The translations under genes and the position numbers were made by a program. The notes below the pieces were generated by a model. That model had not been told where the DNA came from, made no database searches, and saw only the letters and a program-made list of their open reading frames with translations. A stretch of 16,930 bases of DNA from an uncultured Collinsella sp. (GTDB taxonomy: Bacteria > Actinomycetota > Coriobacteriia > Coriobacteriales > Coriobacteriaceae): the NCBI GenBank assembly GCA_958443265.1, contig CAUCKA010000027.1:1-16930 (forward strand). The letters are read 5' to 3'. Below are positions 1-4,742 of this stretch, piece after piece (within the stretch, counting starts at the first letter, position 1; every line of letters begins with the position of its first letter).

Positions 1-11
1 TAAAACCAGAA

Positions 12-42
12 CAGGTCAGAAGCAAAATTAACTCCTGACCTG
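12..42 (-). terminator. Hairpin downstream of tRNA-Arg
   Basis: CAGGTCAG (12-19) and CTGACCTG (35-42) form a perfect 8-bp stem with a 15-nt loop, starting 10 nt beyond the tRNA 3' end. On the minus strand the stem is followed by a T-rich but interrupted run. On the plus strand it is followed by CGATTTTT, so it could also end a plus-strand transcript entering from outside the window. A bidirectional terminator is the simplest reading; the modest stem and long loop keep confidence moderate. Confidence 0.5.
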
Positions 43-51
43 CGATTTTTC

Positions 52-127
52 TGGTGCCCCCGGGCGGATTCGAACCGTCGACACCCGCTTTAGGAGAGCG
101 GTGCTCTATCCCCTGAGCTACGGAGGC
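52..127 (-). tRNA. tRNA-Arg (anticodon CCU)
   Basis: The minus strand folds into a full cloverleaf of 76 nt with an encoded CCA tail (TGG at 52-54 on the plus strand). The 7-bp acceptor stem GCCTCCG/CGGGGGC contains one T-G wobble and is followed by discriminator A. The anticodon arm CCGCT-CTCCTAA-AGCGG gives anticodon CCT, which reads the arginine codon AGG. The T arm contains the expected GGTTCGAATCC. AGG is a rare codon in GC-rich actinobacteria, so this is probably a minor isoacceptor. The gene stands alone. Nothing suggests an att site or an integrated element on its 3' side within the window. Confidence 0.97.
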
Positions 128-137
128 ATGCTGTACT

Positions 138-168
138 AGTGTAGCAGATTTACGCCGCTGTAATGCAA
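138..168 (-). promoter_or_regulatory. Possible promoter of tRNA-Arg
   Basis: On the minus strand TACACT (138-143) lies 10 nt before the tRNA 5' end, a suitable place for a -10 box of a short-leader tRNA transcript. The only -35-like hexamer is TTGCAT (163-168), with a long 19-nt spacer. The -10 position is persuasive; the -35 is weak. Confidence 0.35.
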
Positions 169-207
169 CGTATAGCCACTCTTCGAAGTTGCGGTGGAAC
201 AGCCCTC

Positions 208-407
208 CGGAAAGTGCGCCCCACTATCCAGGCAAATTCTGGGTCAGACTTTCCCCATGAGACCTCGCCGGGAAACTGTGTCCCAGAATTTCGGCTCGAA
301 ACGGGACACGGTTTCCCAAACGGGCCCGTTCCGGAAACTACATCCCGCAATCGGCACTCGAACCGGGATGCACTTTCCCGATCGAGCCTCATGGGAAACC
401 GCGTCCC
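208..407. repeat. Array of seven alternating inverted 15-mers
   Basis: Seven related 15-mers (consensus GGGAAACYGYGTCCC) alternate in orientation. They start at 208(+), 241(-), 270(+), 303(-), 332(+), 365(-) and 393(+). Start-to-start spacing is 33, 29, 33, 29, 33, 28, so the spacers run 18, 14, 18, 14, 18, 13 nt and the full unit repeats every ~62 bp. The best pair is 270-284 with 303-317, which are reverse complements at 14 of 15 positions. Spacer sequences differ while their lengths are kept. Each neighbouring pair could fold as a hairpin. No convincing protein gene lies in 128-432; this array is the main content of that gap. Confidence 0.85.
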
Positions 408-414
408 ACTTTAG

Positions 415-439
415 GGGGGCGCTCTTTAATGGCTAGTCG
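415..439 (+). repeat. Degenerate REP-like copy overlapping a gene end
   Basis: These 25 bases match 21 of 25 positions of the REP-like element copy at 4041-4065 (shared core AATGGCTAGTC). The copy runs over the 3' end of the DUF956 gene, and the CTA at 433-435 inside the shared core is that gene's TAG stop codon. Confidence 0.6.
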
Positions 440-831
440 CCTTTATGGAAGAGGCTTTTGATGACGGAGGGGATGCTCTTGGCGCCCTTGGCCGTCACAT
501 CGATAAAGTCGGGCGAACGAACGAGCTTGTCCTCGTCAATGTACTTACGCACCGCGCGAAGCGTTTCCTTGTCATTGCGCGTCGAAAACGTAAAGTGGCC
601 ATTCTCTTTGGTAAAGATGGCAAAACGCGTAATCTTCTTGGTGCCGCGCAAAACCTCGGCGGCAATATAGTCGACCTCGTCCCACGGGATTTGGATATAA
701 TCCTCGGGATTACGCTCGTTATAGTACTCAAACGCCTTATTGCCCACCATCACGTTACCGTGACTGGTAAGCCCCATCAGGCAGGTTGCCGGCGTTGCCA
801 AATCGACCGTGCTGTTCTGAGATTGCGCCAT
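433..831 (-). CDS. DUF956 family protein of mannose-type PTS operon
   Basis: A 132-residue soluble protein recognised as DUF956 (PF06115), a small family usually encoded at the end of mannose-class PTS operons in Firmicutes and Coriobacteria. Members have been called ManO-like regulators, but the biochemical role is not established. Recognisable stretches are AQSQNSTVDLATPATCLMGL near the N terminus, then YIQIPWDEVDYI and FTFSTRNDKETLRAVRKY. No membrane segments or helix-turn-helix are evident. The frame runs back to 882, but that longer start lies inside a terminator-like hairpin. ATG at 831 matches the family N terminus and has GGAGG (843-847) 11 nt upstream, plus a nearer GAGG, so I start it there. 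It is the last gene of the leftward PTS operon, separated from IID by the hairpin at 860-895. Its stop codon lies inside a degenerate repeat copy. Confidence 0.9.
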   Translation of the reverse strand: MAQSQNSTVDLATPATCLMGLTSHGNVMVGNKAFEYYNERNPEDYIQIPWDEVDYIAAEVLRGTKKITRFAIFTKENGHFTFSTRNDKETLRAVRKYIDEDKLVRSPDFIDVTAKGAKSIPSVIKSLFHKGD

Positions 832-851
832 ACGCGCCTCGCCCTCCAATA

Positions 852-895
852 AAAACAATCGGACCGCATCCAGTGTACCCACCGGGTGCGGTCCG
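852..895 (-). terminator. Terminator-like hairpin between IID and DUF956
   Basis: A 12-bp stem with one G-T wobble pairs 860-871 with 884-895 around a 12-nt loop. On the minus strand it is followed by ATTGTTTTTATT. It looks like an intrinsic terminator placed inside the operon, only 20 nt before the DUF956 start codon. The likely effect is reduced, not abolished, expression of the last gene. Confidence 0.75.
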
Positions 896-951
896 TTTCA
901 ATGGCTCAAAAGCCCTTGCCTAGCAACTCTCGGTCTTAAGCCGAAGCGTGC

Positions 952-1872
952 TTACATGAAGCCGCAGACGCGACCGATGATGCCGACGGCGAAGAGAGCC
1001 AGGATGATGACGATCGGGCTGACCTTCTTCTTGAGGAGCTTGCAGACCAGAAGGGTCAGGCACACGGCGGCAAGGCCGGGGATGAGCTGATCGAGGTTGG
1101 CCTGAAGCGTGGTGACCTTCACCGGGTCGAGTGCGTTGGCACCGACAGAGCTGTACATCGTCAATGCCTGCTTGATGCCCTCAGAACCGGCGGGCAGGTT
1201 GGCCCAGTCGATATAGGCGCCAGCGGACTGCGTGACCTTGGAGACGACCGGGGTGAAGGAGATGGACACCCAGCGCTCGACCAGGGCGCCGATGATGAAC
1301 ATACCCAGGATGGAAGCACCCTCGGTGACCTTGCCCATCAGACCGCCGGAGAGGTCCTTGGCGATGGAGGAGCCGACCTTGTAGCCAAACTCCTGCGTGT
1401 ACCACAGGAAGGCGTAACGGATGATGTTCCACGCGAAGAAGAACAGCAGCGGACCGGCGATGCTGCCGGACAGGGCCAGGGAAGCGCCCAGTGCGCCCAG
1501 AATCGGGCGAAGGGTGAACCAGAAGGCGGGGTCGCCGACGCCGGCGAGCGGGCCCATCATACCGACCTTGACGCCCTGAATGGCGACGTCGTCAATCGGA
1601 GCACCGTTGGCGCGCTCCTCCTCGAGGGCGAGGGTAACGCCAATGACGGGGGCGGAAACATAGGGGTGGGTGTTATAGAACTCCAGGTGGCGCTTAAGAG
1701 CGGCAATCTGGTCATCCTTGCTGGTGTAGAGCTTCTTGATCGCAGGGATCATTGCGAAGCACCAGCCGCCGTTCTGCATACGCTCGTAGTTCCACGAGCC
1801 CTGAAGGAACTGATGACGGAAGCAAACCTTCTTACGGTCAGCCTTGGTGAGCTGAATCTTGTTCTCTGCCAT
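952..1872 (-). CDS. manZ: PTS mannose/fructose/sorbose family IID component
   Basis: A 306-residue membrane subunit of a mannose-class phosphotransferase permease. Together with IIC it forms the sugar channel that passes substrate to IIB for phosphorylation. The N-terminal part carries the family signature (FRHQFLQGSWNYERMQNGGW, then MIPAIKKLY), followed by the conserved GPLAGVGDPAFWFTLRPIL region. Hydrophobic segments follow, including one at the C terminus that ends VGIIGRVCGFM. The frame also allows a GTG at 1881, but that lies only 3 nt from the AGGAGG. ATG at 1872 has GGAGGGGAG at workable spacing and is preferred. The ribosome-binding site overlaps the end of the IIC gene, so translation is probably coupled. 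Length is normal for the family. The symbol follows E. coli manZ; the true substrate (mannose, glucose, fructose, sorbose or amino sugar) cannot be read from sequence. Confidence 0.93.
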   Translation of the reverse strand: MAENKIQLTKADRKKVCFRHQFLQGSWNYERMQNGGWCFAMIPAIKKLYTSKDDQIAALKRHLEFYNTHPYVSAPVIGVTLALEEERANGAPIDDVAIQGVKVGMMGPLAGVGDPAFWFTLRPILGALGASLALSGSIAGPLLFFFAWNIIRYAFLWYTQEFGYKVGSSIAKDLSGGLMGKVTEGASILGMFIIGALVERWVSISFTPVVSKVTQSAGAYIDWANLPAGSEGIKQALTMYSSVGANALDPVKVTTLQANLDQLIPGLAAVCLTLLVCKLLKKKVSPIVIILALFAVGIIGRVCGFM

Positions 1873-1888
1873 ATGTATCACTCCCCTC

Positions 1889-2707
1889 CTACTCGTAATC
1901 GTTCAGAATGTCGCCGAGCGGGTCACCGGAGCCACCGCCCATGCCGCCACCCTGCTTGGCCAGATCCTTAAGGCCAAGGTAGATGAGGGCAAGGGAGATG
2001 CCGATGAGGCCAAGGGCGATCAGCGTGAGCTGAGGGATGGCAGCAAGGACAAAGCCGAGGATGAAGAACGGCCAGGTCTCCTTGGTGGCCATCATGTTGA
2101 TGACCATGGCGTAACCGACGGAAGCGACCATGCCGCCGCCGACAGCCATGCCGCCGGACAGCCAATCGGGCATAGCGTTAAGCGCGTTGGTAACAGCCTC
2201 GGCCGGGATGATGCACAGAAGTACTGCCGGGATGGCGATACGAACACCCTGCATGAGGATGCCGGCGTACTGCCAACGCTCGATGCCGGCGAAGTCGCCC
2301 TTCTCGGCGCAGGCGTCCATGCCGTGAACCATAGCGGTAGCCAGGGTACGGCAGATCATGGTCAGGAACAGACCAGCGACCGACAGCGGGACGGCGACGG
2401 CGATGGCGGCGGTAACGGCCTTGGCCGAATCGGTGGCGCCACCGTTGAGGGCGAGCACCATGATGATCGAAGAAGCGACCGAGGCCAGAGCGGCGTCAGG
2501 CGCGACGGCGGCGCCGACGTTAGCCCAGCCAAGGGCCATCATCTGGAGCGAACCGCCCAGGAGGATGCCCTCCTGAAGGTGACCGGTTACGAGACCGATA
2601 AGCGTGCATGCCACGAGCGGCTGATGGAACTGGAACTCATCCAGAATGCCTTCCATACCGGCAAGCAACGCGACAATCGCAACAAGCAGAATAGTGATTG
2701 CAGACAT
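1889..2707 (-). CDS. manY: PTS mannose/fructose/sorbose family IIC component
   Basis: A 272-residue polytopic inner-membrane protein, the IIC half of the mannose-class permease. It starts MSAITILLVAIVALLAGMEG and carries the family-typical stretch HQPLVACTLIGLVTGHLQEG followed by GGSLQMMALGWANVGAAVAPDAAL. Several further hydrophobic helices follow. The C-terminal tail is glycine-rich (KQGGGMGGGSGDPLGDILND) and probably cytoplasmic. ATG at 2707 is preceded by AAGGAGGG, so the start is clear. It lies 18 nt after the IIAB stop and 16 nt before the IID start, in one leftward operon. In lactic acid bacteria and Listeria the IIC/IID pair of this family also serves as receptor for class IIa bacteriocins; whether that applies here is unknown. 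Confidence 0.95.
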   Translation of the reverse strand: MSAITILLVAIVALLAGMEGILDEFQFHQPLVACTLIGLVTGHLQEGILLGGSLQMMALGWANVGAAVAPDAALASVASSIIMVLALNGGATDSAKAVTAAIAVAVPLSVAGLFLTMICRTLATAMVHGMDACAEKGDFAGIERWQYAGILMQGVRIAIPAVLLCIIPAEAVTNALNAMPDWLSGGMAVGGGMVASVGYAMVINMMATKETWPFFILGFVLAAIPQLTLIALGLIGISLALIYLGLKDLAKQGGGMGGGSGDPLGDILNDYE

Positions 2708-2725
2708 GTATCGGACCCTCCTTTA

Positions 2726-3715
2726 CTATGCTTGAGCGGCCAGTTCGGCCTTAGCTTTCTTCAACATGGCGTCGAGATCCTCGGAGGAATCCGAAGGAAC
2801 CTTGCGGACCTCGAACTTGACGCCCTTGGCCTTGAGAGCCTCGATGGTCTTGACGTCGTCATCGCCCATGGCGACGGCGTTAGTGACGACGACCTTGCCC
2901 TTGGAGTGGGCCATGGAACCGATGTTGGCTTCCTTGATGTCGACGCCGGCCTCGATGGCCCTGAGCAGATCCTGCGGGTTCTCGAAGAGCAGCATCGCCT
3001 TGGTGTCGCCAAAGCGCGTGTCCTTGACGACCTCGGCCATCTTCTTGATGGGCACGACGTTGGCGTGGACTCCCGGAGGGGCAGCCTGCTCGATCATGGT
3101 CTTGCGGAGCTCGTCGTGAGCAACGCCGTCGGAGACCACGATGATGCGGTTGGGGTTGATCTGCTTGGTCCACGTGGTGGCCACCTGACCATGCAGCAGA
3201 CGCGTGTCGATACGGACGTGGGCGATCTTGATGTGCCCGTCGCCGATCACCGTTCCCGGAGGAATGGCACCCGCAGGAGCAGCGGCGGCCGCAGCCGGCT
3301 TCTTCTCCTCGGGCTCCAGAGACTCGGGCTTGACGCGCACGCCGGCCTTAGCCTCAGTCACGAGATGTTTTGCGATCGCATGTGCAGTGTTCTTTGCGTC
3401 AAAGCGCTGCGAATATGCCTCGATGAGCATAGGCAGGTTGACACCGGTGACGATAGCCCAGGAATCGTGGCCCTCGATGAGCCCGCTGATCTGGTTGAAC
3501 GGCGTGCCGCCCCACAGATCAACGAGGAAGAGCACCTGCTCCTGGTCCTCGAAGGAAGCGACTGCTTCCTCGACCTTGGCACGGAAGTCGTCGGGGCCCA
3601 TGCTCGGCTCGAGCGAGACCACGGCTACAGACGGCTGATCGCCAAAGACCATCGAGCCCGTCTGCTTGATTCCAGCTGCCAAGTCCCCATGGCTAGCAAG
3701 AACAATACTTACCAT
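2726..3715 (-). CDS. manX: PTS mannose/fructose/sorbose family fused IIAB component
   Basis: A 329-residue cytoplasmic phosphocarrier that accepts phosphate from HPr on IIA and passes it through IIB to the incoming sugar. The IIA domain spans about residues 1-125, with catalytic His9 in VLASHGDLAAG and the VDLWGGTPFN loop. A charged and alanine-rich linker (about 130-155, EPEEKKPAAAAAAPAGA) leads to the IIB domain (about 160-329), with catalytic His175 in IDTRLLHGQVATTW. The spacing matches E. coli ManX (His10, His175). Three candidate starts cluster at 3713-3720. ATG at 3715 is in frame and 7 nt from a perfect AGGAGG (3723-3728). It is the first gene of the operon. IIAB, IIC and IID are all intact and in the order of E. 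coli manXYZ, so the permease is probably complete. Confidence 0.95.
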   Translation of the reverse strand: MVSIVLASHGDLAAGIKQTGSMVFGDQPSVAVVSLEPSMGPDDFRAKVEEAVASFEDQEQVLFLVDLWGGTPFNQISGLIEGHDSWAIVTGVNLPMLIEAYSQRFDAKNTAHAIAKHLVTEAKAGVRVKPESLEPEEKKPAAAAAAPAGAIPPGTVIGDGHIKIAHVRIDTRLLHGQVATTWTKQINPNRIIVVSDGVAHDELRKTMIEQAAPPGVHANVVPIKKMAEVVKDTRFGDTKAMLLFENPQDLLRAIEAGVDIKEANIGSMAHSKGKVVVTNAVAMGDDDVKTIEALKAKGVKFEVRKVPSDSSEDLDAMLKKAKAELAAQA

Positions 3716-4039
3716 CACATAACCTCCTTTTTGTCTACGTATTTCCTACACGACAGTTATGGAGTATAGCTGCAAATACAGCAGAATTGTTTGAAAAACT
3801 GCAAAAGGTAGCATTATTTGTTTAAACATCTTAATTTGTTACAAGTTGATTACATTCCAGCATCATTGGCTGATCTGCCGCTGATAACTGATACCCAACC
3901 AATACTTACACGACGGATATGCGCATGCTGTCATTATTACCGCTTTTAAACAGATGCAAACGTGCTGAGACCGAGGCTATTTCGTTTAAACAGCTATGCC
4001 TTGACTAATGGCGAGCGATATGCTCTAGCAAAGTAGTTA
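3716..4039 (-). promoter_or_regulatory. AT-rich upstream region of the PTS operon
   Basis: This 324-base stretch has no credible gene and is visibly richer in A+T than its neighbours. A possible -10 box on the minus strand is TATACT (3763-3768), without a convincing -35. Two kinds of repeated motif occur. A 17-mer with consensus CYTACACGACRGWTATG is at 3745-3761 and 3905-3921, exactly 160 bp apart and matching at 14 of 17 positions. A TTTAAACA motif lies at 3820-3828, 3944-3952 and 3984-3992, two of the three as the palindrome GTTTAAAC. These may be regulator or catabolite-control sites. I found no convincing sigma-54 GG-N10-GC promoter of the kind that drives man operons in Listeria. Confidence 0.4.
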
Positions 4040-4110
4040 TTGGGGACGTTCTTAAATGGCTAGTCATTGGGGACGTTCTTTTTCGACTAGTCGTTTAAGA
4101 ACGTCCCCAA
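4040..4110. repeat. REP-like element with three GGGGACGTTCTT copies
   Basis: Two direct copies of TTGGGGACGTTCTT (4040-4053 and 4067-4080) are followed by one inverted copy (4097-4110). The outer 26-base arms 4040-4065 and 4085-4110 match at 24 of 26 positions. A second, tighter hairpin pairs 4067-4080 with 4097-4110 and carries the palindrome CGACTAGTCG (4084-4093) in its loop. The two folds exclude each other. The element ends 8 bases from the hypA stop codon. I recall this motif as a dispersed repeat in Coriobacteriia and other gut anaerobes, but could not check. Confidence 0.8.
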
Positions 4111-4118
4111 CGACTAAG

Positions 4119-4547
4119 TTAGGCGATGTGGAGGGGGTTGGCGGCGTCGACGGCATCGGGGGCATCGGATAGGCCGTCGGGGGCAGCGTCTGTCGGGTCC
4201 TCGTCGGGGGTCTCGATCTGCTTGATCATGACCTCCTGGCCCTGCAGCAGATAGGTCTCGCCGCTACCGCAATGGGGGCAGGTCTTGCCGTGCTCGACCG
4301 TCGCGTAGTCGCAGCCGCACGCCTCGCAATGCGTCACGGCCTCGACGGGCTCCACGATAAGCTCCGCGCCCTGCGTGATAGGCTTTTTATCCGCCGCCCA
4401 GCGCCAAGCGTCGAGCAACAAGTCGGGAACGACGCCCGAGACCTCGCCCAGCAGCAACGTCACGCTCGAAACGCGACGCACGCCATTGGCGCGCGCCACA
4501 TTCTCAACATCGCGAATGATGTGGTAAACGATTCCCAATTCATGCAA
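4119..4547 (-). CDS. hypA: Hydrogenase maturation nickel metallochaperone HypA
   Basis: A 142-residue HypA/HybF protein, which delivers nickel to [NiFe]-hydrogenase precursors with HypB. With the chosen start the protein begins MHELGI, giving the invariant nickel-binding His2-Glu3. A zinc-binding loop follows, with Cys74-x2-Cys77 and Cys90-x2-Cys93. That start is a TTG codon at 4547, with AAAGG 7 nt upstream. The next in-frame ATG upstream (4583) would add 12 residues and bury the essential His2, so TTG is much more likely. Residues 112-142 form an acidic, proline- and alanine-rich tail beyond the usual ~115-residue family length; no extra metal-binding His cluster is visible in it. No other hyp or hydrogenase gene is present in the window, so its client enzyme must be encoded elsewhere. 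Confidence 0.9.
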   Translation of the reverse strand: MHELGIVYHIIRDVENVARANGVRRVSSVTLLLGEVSGVVPDLLLDAWRWAADKKPITQGAELIVEPVEAVTHCEACGCDYATVEHGKTCPHCGSGETYLLQGQEVMIKQIETPDEDPTDAAPDGLSDAPDAVDAANPLHIA

Positions 4548-4599
4548 GATAAAACCTTTCGACAGAGGTCGATGCGATGTCAATTCAACGTCAGCGAGC

Positions 4600-4696
4600 G
4601 GCGCCCAGGTACCCCAGGTTGCCCCGAAACAAGGCGTCCGCTGGGCTTTTGCCCGCGGCGCCGCAGTTGAGGGGCAAGATGGGGTACCTGGGTGCC
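4600..4696. repeat. Long nested inverted repeat
   Basis: Arms 4600-4625 and 4671-4696 are complementary at 23 of 26 positions (core CCCAGGTACCCCA/TGGGGTACCTGGG). Between them lies a second stem of 12 bp with two bulged T residues (4633-4646 with 4651-4662) closed by a TTTT loop. The whole 97 bases could form one long hairpin as RNA or a cruciform as DNA. It sits between the oxidoreductase 3' end and the hypA start. It has no T-tract, so it is not a standard terminator; a mobile palindromic repeat or a structured RNA are possible. Confidence 0.7.
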
Positions 4697-4710
4697 GCGC
4701 AGCGTCGGCA

Positions 4711-4738
4711 GTTCCGCCGTTCGTTAGAACGGCGGAAC
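4711..4738 (-). terminator. Perfect hairpin after the oxidoreductase gene
   Basis: A perfect 12-bp stem (4711-4722 with 4727-4738) with a 4-nt loop begins 4 nt beyond the stop codon of the 925-residue oxidoreductase. There is no run of T after it, so it may protect the mRNA 3' end or work with Rho. As an intrinsic terminator it is atypical. Confidence 0.5.
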
Positions 4739-4742
4739 CTCA

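Noticed and set aside
52..127. tRNA-Arg as attachment site of a genomic island
   Set aside because: No integrase gene and no repeat of the tRNA 3' end appear in the window.
208..407. CRISPR array
   Set aside because: Repeats are only 15 bases, alternate in orientation, and spacers are 13-18 bases. No cas gene or leader is present.
832..882. Longer start for the DUF956 protein
   Set aside because: The extra 17 codons begin inside the hairpin at 860-895, and the family N terminus matches the ATG at 831.
1859..3769. 636-codon plus-strand frame opposite the PTS genes
   Set aside because: It is antisense to three clearly conserved PTS genes and has the low-complexity His/Asp/Gly/Leu composition expected of a mirror frame in GC-rich DNA.
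3721..3900. Sigma-54 promoter for the PTS operon
   Set aside because: No GG-N10-GC pair with suitable flanks was found, and no LevR/ManR-type activator gene is in the window.
4711..4738. Strong intrinsic terminator
   Set aside because: The stem is perfect but no T-run follows on either strand, so I list it only as a hairpin with possible terminator function.
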